Shown here: piece after piece, positions 40,125 to 53,200 of the stretch
Layout of the letters: each line of letters starts with the position of its first letter
Position numbering within the stretch: position 1 is the stretch's first letter
DNA from: Mansonella perstans
Taxonomy: Eukaryota > Nematoda > Chromadorea > Rhabditida > Onchocercidae
DNA: 64,000 bases
Assembly (NCBI GenBank): GCA_037074765.1
Contig: JBAMDO010000578.1
Location: forward strand, 558,001-622,000
Direction: 5' to 3'
The notes under the pieces: generated by a model
The model's input: the letters and a program-made list of their open reading frames with translations, nothing else
Database searches by the model: none
What the model was told of the DNA's origin: nothing
Translations under genes and position numbers: made by a program

Positions 40125-43100
40125 TGGATGAGGATAAGGATATCGAAAGGATGGATGGCAGTACTTGCAGCTAGTGCAGGTGCTAGTGGAGCCTACTACA
40201 GTTACTTGTAAGCCTTTTTTCTGTACATATCCTTTCCAAGTTAAGGGTTGAAGATGAAAGGGCGAAGTGTATGATGTTAAGACGTTTTATCTACTTTCAT
40301 TTCAAAGGTTTGTTTTAATGAAAAAATATTACAAATGGGGAAAGTATGCAAAAAGTATTAAATGCCAATCATAAATTAATACATATGGCAGCCATTTGCA
40401 ACGTTACACAGACTTTGCTGATATAAAAGGAGGAAAACGATTATGGGTAGGAATACAGAGTTTGGATAACTTTTTTCTTTTGGAACTTTCTCTCCATTAA
40501 ATATTCTTCCATACTCATAAAAAAATTCTGCAAGCTAAAAATAAGTATTAACAGATTGGCAAAAGTATCATTTCTTATAAATGCATTTGCTGTATGTTGT
40601 TTAAATTTTTCCAGTCATACTTTTGATGATCATCGTCCAATAATTTTTAATATAAAATATTTAAATGTTAATTTTTTTAATTTTAGTTATGGCAAGCCGT
40701 ACGACAATTACAAATTTGAGCATGATTTGGCTGGTAAAACGTACATCGTCGTGGGTGCATCTTCTGGTATTGGCAGAGAAGCGGCTAAAGAATTAGCGAT
40801 GCGAAAAGCGAAAGTAATTATGGCTTGCAGGTAAGATTATATGTGAACTTCTAGTAATGTCTTCATAAAATAAAAGTGCTGATTTCTATAACTCAAGAAT
40901 TTTTAAAAATAGAGAGAGAAGGACTTTACGATGAATAATCGTTTCAGAAATCAGATGACAGTAAGATATTTATGCTAATTTAAGATTTCGGCACTAGACC
41001 CATCATTCAGTAATAATGTTTGTAGCACTAGCCTGCAAATACAGAAATGAGGATATCTGAACTGTTGCAAGTGATTAATCTGCTTCACTTAAGTAACTTT
41101 ATAGGAATAATCGTAAATGCATTGAAACTCGCCGAAATTTGGTAATATCAACGAAAAATTTGGAAATTTATTGTAGACATTTAAATTTGGAGGACTTCGA
41201 CTCAGTACGAGAGTTTGCTGTCAAACTTAACACAAGTTAGATTAGCTAGTTTAAAAGTTATTTATGCCCTTTCGATGAACCCCCACTTTTTTCCATAATT
41301 ATTCATAGATAAATAACAAAGTCTTACCTCTGCTTTGATAAAAAGATGGAAATCCTGAAAGTGTATTTTAAAAAATGGCTTCTGCGCATTTCATGAATTA
41401 TTTTATGATTTAAGAAAAAAATGAAAAATTGCAACAAAATTTTCGAGCCTCAATTTGTAGGTAAAGGAAATATTGAACAAATCGATGGTATACTGTACAG
41501 TGCTGCAACCACAGAATCTACTCGGCAAACGAATAAAGTTAATATAAAAAAAATTCTTTCCATTATTTCCTTACTATTTAATTTTTTACAGTTTTTATTT
41601 CATTTTGAAATTGAGTTTTTGTCAACGGTTTAAAGGTTATAGTAGTTGAGTGATACCATCTTATGTTGAAAATGATAAATGTTCTATGTTCTGGTTAAAA
41701 CAGCTCTCCATTTCAGTGTAAAATCAGTGAAATTGTTTATTGACTTATCTTGGTACTTTTTCAAAGAATCCTTTTTATTGCCAATAACTTCCTAGAAACA
41801 CATTGCTATGGTTATACGCATTATACTTTTTTTTTTTCGATTCTTTATATTGATATTGATAGCATGAAATACACACTTTTTCTTTTTTGCAGCATCAGAT
41901 CGAACGCACATTTGCGACGAATTATTTAGGGCCGTTTTTGTTAACATCATTGTTGTATGATCGACTGCGGAAACAATCAAGTCCGGTTCGCCTCGTGTTT
42001 TTGAATCCCTCAGATTTAAAATTGTAAGTTTCATTTTTTTCCAAAAATAAAGAAAAAATCTATTTCATTTTCCAAAATTTTTATTCCATTTCTTACTTTG
42101 CTAGAAATATGGGATATAAGGGATTTCTGTTTTCCTTTTTTTTTTGTGAGAAATGTACAGCATCTTTTATAGAGACGAGTTAAATTTTAATGACTTGAAT
42201 TCGACAGACTTAACGAAGTGGCAGAAATCTCCTGGGAAAGCCAAAAAGGATGCCTATTATCAAAGCAAACTTGCTTTAACTCTTTTTGTAAAGTTACTGT
42301 CGGAAAAGGTAAAAGGTAAATTTTTTTATGGAAGATAGACTTCTTTCAATTCCAAAAAACTCTTACTCTTCTTTAAAATTGAACATCTATGCTTTTTATT
42401 GAGCTTTGTCTTGTTCCCAACTACGAATTGAAATTAATGAATCATCACTTTTTGGAGTTACATTACGGCAGTAAACTTGGCAGGCCACGGAATAAAGAAA
42501 AGTTAGAAATTAGTTTTTATTGTTTTTAATCCATTTGATTCAAAATGGTTATTACTTGTTTCATTCCTTAGATTTTCTTCAGATATATTTTAATAATTTG
42601 ATTCTAGATACAAATTTACGAGTTACAATGGTTGATCCAGGAAATACGAGAACCGACCTATTTTACTGCTTAGAAGCACCCGATAACGGAATATTTTTTG
42701 TACGATGGTGTAAGTCTCTAAAAAGGTGATTTTTTTATGGAATCATTTGTAAATTTAAAACAAATTTGGAAGAACTTTTTTAATTATTGACTTCAATAAA
42801 AGCAAGGATTTTATAGATGGGTTTATGGACTCGTTGCTGCGCAGTCGGTCAACGATGCCATTCGTCCCGTATTATATGCGCTTGCAGATGAAAAAATGGA
42901 GGACGTGAATGGAATTTTTATCAAGTCAGTTTTGTTAGATTACTTTCTAAATATCATGTGACTTTATTTTAACACACTTCTCTTTGCACTTTTTTTTATT
43001 TAATCATGTTAGCAGATCTTTGGATTCTGAATCTAGCTTTCGTTAAAATTAAGGAGCATACATATAGTTTTATAAACAAATATGTCGACTTATTGTGCCT

Positions 43101-43340
43101 TAGGACAGATGATTTCTCCTATTTTCACATTCTTTAAATATAAGAAATTATAGTTCACAAAGGATTGAACTACCGTGGCACCAGCTGGCAACAGATGAAA
43201 AAATTCTCAATAAGCTATGGCTAACTAGTGCTAAATGGGCAGAAACAGGTGTTCATCTGCAGCGTTTTCAACAAGATTTAAAAAAGCTGAAATTTCAAGG
43301 GACAGATGCAACAAAAGGAGTGAAAGCTGTAATGGGCTGA
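40110..43340 (+). CDS. Membrane-anchored atypical short-chain dehydrogenase/reductase (RDH/DHRSX-like)
   Basis: Nine exons join in phase to about 378 aa: 40110-40207, 40687-40830, 41105-41235, 41461-41537, 41893-42023, 42173-42315, 42608-42725, 42817-42924, 43154-43340. An N-terminal hydrophobic segment (WMAVLAASAGASGAYYSYLF) likely anchors it in a membrane with the catalytic domain outside. The Rossmann start is TYIVVGASSGIG, then MACRNRNK, RHLNLEDFDSVREF, TFATNYLGPFLLTSLL, the active-site YYQSK and VDPGNTRTDLF. This order fits retinol-dehydrogenase-like SDRs; the C-terminal WAETGV recalls DHRSX. Three motifs are unusual: Val replaces Thr in TGxxxGIG, LYSAAT stands where NNAG is expected, and FLNPSD where the VSS serine lies. 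The substrate is unknown and the protein may be catalytically altered. AATAAA follows at 43561. Confidence 0.85.
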
Positions 43341-45115
43341 TTCTCATGATCTTGATGATGACTTATCAATAATTTATTAAAAGTTTGTCAGGAAAGTATG
43401 TGTAAAGAGTCCAAGTTATGATGAAGTGTTGATATGATGAATTGAAACAAACAGTTAAATACTTAAATGATTTGAATATTCATGATCTTAGTTCATGTTT
43501 TTTGACGGGAATATAAAGTAAATTGATATAATGTATTATTGTTACGTTGTTGAGCATACGAATAAACTTTCCTTTAAGCTTTTTTCTCATCGTTTTTTAG
43601 CAAAGGAAAATGATCGGAATTGAATTCCTCAGGTTGGAAATGAACATCATATATCCTGATTTTTAATTTTAGATTTACAGAAAAGGAAATCAAAAATTAA
43701 ATAATGGAAAAAAAGTATTCGTCAATTGCTAAGCATTTTTGTTCTTTCTGGAACTAATTTAGCGATTTATTTTAAAGCTACAGTACTTTTCACCCTTTTT
43801 TTGATTGTATTTAAATTACTAAATGATTAAATTGTCATTGGATCTTCTTGTTAGTTGATCGTAAACTATCTCGTATTTTACAATAATAAAATGAATAAAT
43901 TCATCATGTATGGAAGTTGGGAAAAACTTTATGTTTTAAAGATAAATTTAGTGTCAGAGAAAATTTAGCAATCAAATTTTCTTCGTTGATTTTTATTAAT
44001 TAAATATTCAGGTATGCCATCTTAGCCAAATTCTTCATTGAATCGATGTTCACGTTGCTAATTCAATTTTGTTAAGCAATTTTTAAAGTTTGAAAACTTT
44101 TACGTGCTACTGTGGACTTAATGCTTGAACAAAAAGATGAAAGGAAAGCCGTATTTAATACTTTAATTTAAATAAATTCTATTGTTTGTTATTCCAATTT
44201 TATTACGAGATAATAATCTTGCTATAATATAATAAATTAGTTGTCCTAATCAGTTTACTGTAATTGATTAGGGAAATGTTGATTAAATGATAAGAGACAA
44301 ACGTTTTGTTACGATGATAGATTGGATGGAATACAAAGGAGCGAGAAGTAGAATCATGGGACGGGTACGGCGTTGTAGTATACAGTTTGTGTTGATAATT
44401 TAATCAGCTGTGTTGATAATTTAATCAGTTAGTGATTAGCAAGGGATTAAATAGTTACTATCAGTAGTAAATATTGTTATTTGTAGTTGTAGAAAGAGTT
44501 TAATTAAATTATTGTTTAATTAAAACCACTGAAAATTAATGACGTATATTTCGACATACAGTGTGATATGAACTTTTATAACATTTCTTGTGCTAACGAT
44601 TTTGATGTGTTATATTGCCAAATTATGTCATAGGTCATTGCCATTTATCGATTTAATGCGATAGATAATTTAGAAGTTTTTTTTTTCAACATTTAAACTT
44701 AACTTGAAATATAGAAATTAAATTTAGTTGATGAAATATTTGCATGATGAAAATTTGTTTTACGCAAATATTTATGAGCTATACCTTTATTTCTATATTA
44801 TTTGCTTAATGCAAGATTTTATATATTCAGCTGAAATCATTCTTTAATTTGTTTTAAATCACATAGCGATTAGCTGTATTAATTAAGTAGATATAATGGT
44901 ATCTATTCAGTAGTAATTCAGTAGTAAATTTTTCAGTAGTAAATTTTAAACATTTCTAAATTAAAAGGAATGCATTTTTGAATTTTCTGCTTAACTGCGC
45001 ATTTTACTTAATTGCTTATATTCGATACAAATTTTATGCAATAGTAAATTCATTACACTTTATAGAATTTTTCAATTTTCAGTAAGCATTAATTTGCTGC
45101 CAACAAAACGAATTG
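43341..45115. other. Intergenic region, no gene recognised
   Basis: About 1.8 kb of AT-rich sequence. It includes a polyadenylation hexamer at 43561-43566 for the SDR gene and a 21-bp tandem duplication (GTGTTGATAATTTAATCAG, twice) near 44388-44430. A TTTTCAG acceptor at about 45076-45082 may be the trans-splice site of the DLST gene. Confidence 0.55.
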
Positions 45116-48100
45116 ATGTTGCGATATGCTATTTCTGCATACAGTCGTATGCTTGCGAATCAGGTTTCAATTTTCATCCTTTTATTGCCATTCAATTTAA
45201 TGTATAATTTTAGAAGAATAGATAGAAGGATAATGTAGGCCTGTCTAGTTACAGCAATTCTGCAGATAGTATGCGTACACTCATAGTGTTGCATCAACTT
45301 TCAGGAAAACCTTTCAGGCTGCTCCATTTTATCATTTTGCTATTCTAGGTTTTAGTAGTTTTGAAGAAGCAAATACTAGAAGACCACGATAAAGGCTTTT
45401 CATAAGAAAAATAATTCTTATTTTCAAAAGTCAATTATAGTTTTCATAAAAGGATTTCATTAAAATCTTTTATGGTTGCGATCTTTACACTTTCCTTTAT
45501 TACTTTAAAAAAATAAGGAATTGCTTTTTTTTTGTAGAATATTTTGTGCTTATGACAACGTACTTTGGTTAATTTGAATGATATGCTAATTAATAAACAG
45601 AAATGCTTAGCCTGAAGATATCATTAATTTACAAAGCATATCTGATACATTGTTATTAGTGGAGGAGCTGCGAATAATTAGCCAATTCTATTTGATCACA
45701 TATTTTCAGCCAAACGGTAAAAGATTATTGCTTAGCAATCTACGTATTGCATATCGAAAATATTGTGCCGTTCCACAATTATTAGCTCAACAAAACCGAT
45801 CGTTTTATTGCTTCGATATAGTTGGACAATTACATACGAGTCAATCATGTTGTTCGTTTTTTACAGTTTTCACTGGAATTAGATCTGTGAAGAAATTGAA
45901 GATGGTCGTTGTGAGTAAAACTGATTAAAACTTGTCTATTAGTGTACTTTTTGCATGTCTTATATTTTGCAAGTATTGTATTAAAATGAATCAGCAGGAT
46001 TTCAGTCGCTGATATCATAGAAGTTGAAGGACCTGCTTTTGCGGAATCGATCTCTGAAGGGGATATAAGATGGCTGAAACGTTAGTTTCCAAATAAAAAT
46101 CAAATTACTTTTGTTTTCAGGTTTTTTTCCTTACTTATCTTATTTTTCCAGTCAATTTATTTGATTGTATTTTGCCATTTTTTCATGTAAAGAAGTATCA
46201 GAGTTTCAAAATAATTTCTAGAATATAATTGGTTTCAGAAAAGGGGGATTTCGTCAATCAAGATGATCTGGTCGCTGAGATAGAGACTGATAAGGTTAAT
46301 TGTTCTGTTTTGAGGTTGTTCTTGTCCGAAATATAATTTTGCTTTAATTATTGCTTTGTTTAGAGATAAGTTATTAATAAAAAGTACTCGGCATCTTTTA
46401 GACAACTGTAGAAGTGCCATCGCCACAGACAGGAACAATAGTTGAACTCTTAGTAGAAGATGGTGGTCGAGTAATTGCGCATCAGAAGCTGTATAGACTA
46501 GAAATTGGAGGAGGTAAATCGTAAATTTTTTTTGCAGAGCTACGATTACGTTCTGTCAAACATTGCTTTCTGCTACAACAATTTGTTTGAAAATATTAGA
46601 TTCGAGTGTACTGATAATACCTGACAAGGCTGATTACACCTCTATAAACCTAAAGTTTTGCTAACTTTACAGAATGGCAATCTTAGACTTTTGATGCCCA
46701 AAAACTGATGTTTGCATGTTAATGCTTAGATATTTTTTCCAGCATTATAACTATAAGGTAACTGTATTTTTAGAAGCATCTGCTGCGAGTGCAAAAGAAG
46801 CGAAAAAATCAGTAGAGCAGAAAACTTCTCCTTCACCACCACCAAAGTCAGAATCGATGCAGGAATCACCAGCGTCACCGGATCTAGTGGGTGAGTAGCT
46901 ATACTTGATAATATTTTTAGTTTAATATAGCTTGAATTCATAGAATTGCAGTAATTCCACAAGGAGTTCAGAAACATTGAGTTGTAGGAAATAAGATTTC
47001 AGATTATTATCCGAAATGTTTTTTAGAAAAACCAGTTATTCCTCCATCTCCAGCGAAAATTGCTACTCCACATCTTCCATCGTCTTCTCAATCTGAACGA
47101 GAATTTCCCACTGAGAAAGTTCAATCACTCACTGATCAAAGTCTCTTTACTGGTTCAAGAAATGAGACGCGTGTGAAAATGAATCGAATGCGTTTGAGAA
47201 TAGCAGAACGATTAAAAGATGCTCAAAATACCTATGCTATGCTTACTACTTTCAATGAAATAGACATGAGGCTGTTGTTTATTTCTTATATTTTCTTGAT
47301 GTTTTTTCCAAAAAGTTCTTTATTATATAATTTAATAATGTGTAGTAATCGGAATTAAACATTCATATGTGATTGATAGAAAGATCACGAAATTAAGTTA
47401 TACTCATTAATTTCGGCAATTCTTCACTCATGGTTAACAAAATTGTAATCACCTTAAGCTATTTACGTCCACTTTTTAAAAAATTTTTCTTCTTTTTTTG
47501 AATTAAAAAAATTTTAATTAGCAAAAGGACTTTCAGTAATGTTTTGGAAATGAGGAAACGCTATCAAAAAGAATTCATCGCAAAATATGGCATTAAAATT
47601 GGGCTGATGTCACCATTTATTCGGGCATCTGCTTATGCACTGAAAGAATTTCCTGCAGTTAATGCTGGTGAATTTTTGTTTTTCTGGAAACTCATCTTGG
47701 ATTGTTAGTTTGAGATTCAAAATTGAATCTATTATTTTAGATTTCTGTTGCGATCTTGTCGAACCATGCATTTTTTATTTCCATTTATCCAAGCTTTTGG
47801 GGTCTTTTCAATATTGCCAGTTTTCTACTGGATTTTTCATTTATTCCTGTTCATGCAAAGGGAGAATTTCAATCGGTTAAAAGGGTTAGTAATTATGAAA
47901 ATTTTGATTTGACCAGTAGAAAAAAATGGGTATTTTATTTTAGTAATCGATGGAAGTGAGATACTGTATCGGCATTATGTTGATGTGTCAGTTGCAGTCG
48001 CTACACCAAAAGGTCTAGTAGTGCCTGTATTACGTAATGTTGAAACGATGGATTATGCAGCCATTGAAAAAACACTGAATGAATATGCAATTAAAGTATC

Positions 48101-48916
48101 TCCGTGTTTTTTTTTTTTTTGTATCTTCTGGTATTTTAAAAATTATGACTTGAGGTTTTTTTCTTATCCAAGTATTTTTTCATTTCTTTATTATTTGCAA
48201 ATGTTGAGCTTTTTTACTTCACTTTATAAAAAACGTTAAGGAAAGGATTTTTAAGATTTCTGTAATTTCCTTATATTGATCAACTTGAGTCCATTGGTTG
48301 ATAGTGTCATATATTCCTTTTGCTTTGGAAGAAATCAGATTTCGAAGTAAAAAATTAGTAGAATAATCAAAAGTGGAGAGTAGATAGAAGTAAGGTAGCG
48401 GAGGGCTAATTAATATGTCATAACAAACATTTTTAAACCTCAGTTTATAAATAGTGCACTGTATGTTTGATTTTATGCTCGAGACGGTAAGCTTGCAATC
48501 GAAGATATGGAAGGTGGAACATTCACAATCAGTAATGGTGGCGTTTTTGGTTCAGTGTCTGGTACACCAATCATCAATCCACCACAATCAGCAATTCTCG
48601 GGATGCATGGCGTCTTCGATCGACCGGTGGCAGTAGATGGAAAAGTTGAAATACGTCCGATGATGACTGTTGCACTGACATATGATCATAGGTAACTCCT
48701 CAAATTTCCTAGAAATATTTTCTTATTTCCTGAAAATAATTCTTCACACAATCTGAAGTGTGATTTTCCTTGTTTCGTTGATATAATTACCTTAATCAAA
48801 CACTTTATTTATATTTTACTTATTTTAGGTTAATTGACGGTCGCGAAGCAGTTACTTTTTTGAGAAAGATTAAAACTTCAGTTGAAGATCCGCGAACGAT
48901 TTTGCTAAATTTGTAA
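45116..48916 (+). CDS. dlst-1: Dihydrolipoamide succinyltransferase, E2 subunit of 2-oxoglutarate dehydrogenase
   Basis: Exons: 45116-45163, 45710-45910, about 46005-46080, 46239-46294, 46402-46513, 46774-46890, 47027-47270, 47537-47667, 47944-48095, 48477-48691, 48829-48916. The protein acts in the mitochondrial matrix, moving succinyl groups to CoA in the TCA cycle. A basic, Ser-rich N-terminus ([13 protein letters not shown]) fits a mitochondrial presequence. The lipoyl domain has [13 protein letters not shown] and the lipoylated lysine in [15 protein letters not shown] Pro/Ser linker follows with no E3-binding domain, as usual for this E2. The catalytic domain shows [52 protein letters not shown] and the catalytic HRLIDGRE. 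Three junctions are odd: no canonical acceptor keeps frame from exon 2 to 3, exon 7 ends at a GC or an alternative GT donor, and exon 10 begins after AT instead of AG. The remaining coding sequence is intact. AATAAA lies at 48987. Confidence 0.9.
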
Positions 48917-50247
48917 AAACTAATTAGGTAATTTATGTATTTTAATCGCCAAAGTTAGAGTTTCGTTTTCAAATTTAAATATATGAAATAAAACTGATTA
49001 AAACTGATTAAACTCTGCTATAAATTGTTTTATTGTTATTTTATATATATTTTATGTTTTATATATGTTTCATTATACCGTTCGCTTCGCATTAATTGTA
49101 AAGTACAAAATTATTTTCAACTGAACATCCTGTAATTCTTAATCATCGAAAAAATTTTTAGTACATTTTTCAAACTCTCTTGAAGCACAGAAGATTTAAG
49201 TCATTAAATTTCTTGTAAAATTCAAAAATTTGCAGTTGTTATATTTGATTTCATATATTAGGTCACGGCAAATGATTTATTGGAAGCAAATAAATTTGCG
49301 ACATATTGTCATTTTAAATCACTATCATTTATGGACTTCTCTTTATCTTAAAATGATATTCAACTACTCTAGCACCTCATTATTTCAGTTTAGTATTTAT
49401 TGAAATTAGTTTTCTGAGTGTCAGTAATTGATATATTAAATAATGTGCCGATTTCCCTTATTATATTTCATTAATTTATAGTCACAATTTCATTAATTTA
49501 CAAATACAAGAATACGTATTAAGAAGCTATGGTAATAAGTCGTTAATATTAGTTGTAATCATAAATATTAATCCGGTTATGTCGTTCCTTGTTCGTTAAT
49601 TGTGTCTTCTTGTGATTTAAAATCACAGTACGGGAATTGTGTTTTATAAAATAAGTTATTATAGATTTCAAAAAATCTATAAATGAATTGTAAACACTCA
49701 GTTCGTGCTCATTTTTCAGACACTTAAATTGCATCTTTTTTAAGAGTTTTTTGAAAGTCGTGATGTTTTCTTAATAATAATATACGGATCAGCTATTGTA
49801 ATTGAAATAAGCTTTAATAAATTTAAAAACTGACCAAAGTAAATTGTAATTTTGACCATGTTTCATTCTATGTTTTTGTGATAAAGATGATAAAGATGAT
49901 CAATTTCGATAAAGTGAACTCTTATGTTTTTGTGATAAAGACAATAAAAATGATCAATTTCGATAAAGTGAATTTCAAATTGATAGCTTTCATTTGAAGA
50001 AATCAGTTGATGATGCTGGCCTTAAGCTTTAATATGTGATAAAGTTTTAAACTGTCCAGATCTCGGTCTTAAAACTATGGCAGTAAACTTGGGATCTGAT
50101 GTATAGATGAAGGGATAATCACATAACTTTGATAATTTTGTCTCTTATTGAACAATTTTTTCATTGGAAATTCTTTTTGTCCTTCCATAGTTTATCAAGA
50201 TTATCTTTGCTGATGCTTTTGGCTTGTTTCACTAGATTGCTGTTAGT
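48917..50247. other. Intergenic region, no gene recognised
   Basis: About 1.3 kb of AT-rich sequence with a polyadenylation hexamer at 48987-48992 for the DLST gene and a 54-bp tandem duplication at 49870-49976. An acceptor-like TTTCACTAG lies about 12 bases before the next ATG. Confidence 0.55.
49870..49976. repeat. 54-bp tandem duplication
   Basis: Two adjacent imperfect copies, each with ATGTTTTTGTGATAAAGA and ATGATCAATTTCGATAAAGT. They differ by a few substitutions. Confidence 0.85.
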
Positions 50248-53200
50248 ATGGGCCACAGGCCTGGCCCCATACAGACATTCGTATTTCTGGATGTGGAAGC
50301 TAGTGGACTCTTTCCAATTGATGCAATGAATCCACTGAACGATCCACCGATTCCAGGCATTCAGAGAGACTTATCTCAAATATTACGCAATCATATCAGG
50401 CTTAGTAATTTTATTTCTATTACTTGTTGCATTGGTATATTCAGATTTTTTTGAAGCTATTATCATTATAATACTGGGAGTTTTGAATATTATCATTACA
50501 ATACTGGAAAAATGCATCTTGCTTACTTATTCTCTGTTTTCTTCTTTTATACGATCAGCAATTTTCTTCCATTTTATGATTTCAGTTAGTCCCAATCAGG
50601 CTCCTCATATTATGGAAATTGGCCTCATTTCGGCAACAAGAAAAGCAGTTTTATCTGGGATTCGAAAGATGGATGTATTGATGCGTAATGATGATGAGGT
50701 AGATTATCAAGAATCAGTTTGTTTCAGATCCAGCAATTTCCGAATTCCTTGCAACATCCATTGTGCACAGGTTTTGTTCTCAAATTGCAAATTCAGTTTA
50801 GCTCTTTGTTATAGTGATTCATTGGATTCATATATTTTTTATAACAGATACTACTAGAATTTTTCAATGTATTGGATAAAAATGAATCAGAGAATACTGT
50901 ATTTGCTGAATTTGTCGATTCCATTACAGAATAGTGCAGACTAAATTTGATTTTTACTAAAGTTGAGGTTAAAAATTTTATTTCGGTTACATTATATCTA
51001 TGTTATGCTTTGTAGGTAAAACCTAAAATGAATCAGAGAGAATGGGCAGAGTATGAAAAAGGACGACTCCGACATGGCAGTAAATTACATACTTCTGTTT
51101 CTTCATTTTTTCATTTGGAACATTACATCAAATATACACCTGTCACAAATTCTAAGGTACTGCTTTCATCTTTCTTATCTAAATTTTTTTAAAAATGATT
51201 TTAGTTTTTGTTTACTCCCGGGAAGACTTAGAAGACAAGAACGATTTTGCCACAGAATGGAAAGGAGTGAAACTTTTTTTGGAGCAAATGCCGAAGCCAG
51301 TTTGTATAATCGCTCACAATGGACTAAGGTTCCATCTCTTAAATACTCTTGTATTATCATTTTGTTAACCTTGGACATTTGTTCATTACTTAAATCAGAC
51401 GAAGTAGTTTTTGCCAGTTTTTAAGGTTTGATTTTCGTATACTATATGCAGAATTCGAACGAAACGGTCTTCTGAGTGTCAGTCCTGTCCCTGATCAGGT
51501 ATCATTTTTCTTTCGAGTTTCAAATCTTCAGTGCTAATTATTATATTATAGAATACATTTTCTGTGATGCTTGCATCTGAATTACTTAAAAATTTTACTC
51601 AATTTTAATTTCGTTCCATACCAAAAAAGCTTTAATTTCACTTCATTAAGCAAACATTTTGTTTTAGGTTTATTTTATAGATTCTTATCTTATGTTTCTG
51701 GATCTCGAAAAAAAGTTGCATGATGAATTAAGAACTTCTGTGCATCTGTTAGATTGGCGCCGTTGTATGTTATTTAATATTGTTTTAACAAATTTTTTCC
51801 TAAGTAGTATTAATTAAAATGAAAAAAAAAAGTTGGTACGAAAGGCTAGTTAACTTCTTAGAATGTCTTCCTTCCACTTATAGCAATATGAACATGCAAA
51901 GTACCAGTTTTATATTATAGTGTCGGCGCAACTGAAAAGTGAAGGTCCACTACCATCATCAGAGAAAATATCCTGTATGATGTATGGAAGTTCACAAACT
52001 CATACGGACACTATTTCTAAACCATATGAGACACTCAAAGTGCAGAACATATCCACAAGGTCACCCAAAATTTACAGTCCAGTTGTTAGCGAGGAATCAC
52101 AAGATATCTCGTTTGTTGTTCCGGTTGAATGTTTAACTAAAGATGAACCAAAAAGGTATGTTGAATTAATTTCACTTTTCAAAACCTATGAGTTAATTGC
52201 AGTTGGTGCTGCTTTCACTTTTCTAATTTATTTTAATTCATGTTCAGCAAATCTTAAGACGGTTCGTTTTCAATAGGCATATTTTAATTAAAAGTAAAGC
52301 GGTATAATTTTCATCAAATCATAAATAATACTATATAACCTAGTGATTTAGTAATTTGTAACTTCTGTATTAGTATGATTGCATATAGACCTGCTAAAAG
52401 ACAGCTTTTTACCCAAACATCGGATGATCATCCATTAAACTTTATCCGTATGGCGAAATGGTCACCGGCTAAGAAGAAACGTGTTCGACCCAATTTTTTC
52501 AAGTAAGTTTTCTTTGTCGTCCGCGATGCTTGCTGAAATTTGCCATTATGATTTCTAAGTTTTACAAATTTTTAGTTGCTAACAGAGAATGTTATGGATT
52601 AAAGATCTTGGTCAGTTTGAATAATTTTTCAATCTAAATCTTTCGGAATTTCGAAGATTTGATTAAAATTCGTATTGTTCTTTTTATAAAAATTACTTTT
52701 TCTGTATAGTTTTAACTGGACTTTCTTTCAGACGTTCTAGTGATGGTAACTGGGTGTTCAATAATCATTTTTCGATTGCATATTTCCGTGAAAAAGGTGC
52801 TTTCAAATTGAAATCGATGCATAATCAGGTGTTATTCTACGATTAAAATCATTTGCGTTATAATTCTTTAAAATATAAAAACTTTCAAAAGCACTTCAGT
52901 TTCCAGCATTTTGATGTATGATAAAATTCTATATTAGTTACAATTTTGTATGATAATATTTCGGACAAGAATATGAATCAAACTCTTCTTTTTACCAACT
53001 CAGATCTGGTCCAGCTATCGGATCTTACTTTATAATGGTTGTCTGTTCTTTTTATAAATCTCCAACAATGGTTTTATTTAATTATCATCAATCATAATTA
53101 TGAAAAGGATTCAGAATAAGAGAGAAGATGATTTTTTCCGATAAAAATCATTGTCCCAGTGTCATTATGCTGAATTTATTTAGAAATTTGACTTTTGTAT

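Noticed and set aside
45116..48916. DLST locus as a pseudogene
   Set aside because: Despite two odd junctions, all exons are open, the lipoyl lysine and catalytic HRLIDG are intact and other junctions are in phase; a sequence error or unusual splicing is simpler.
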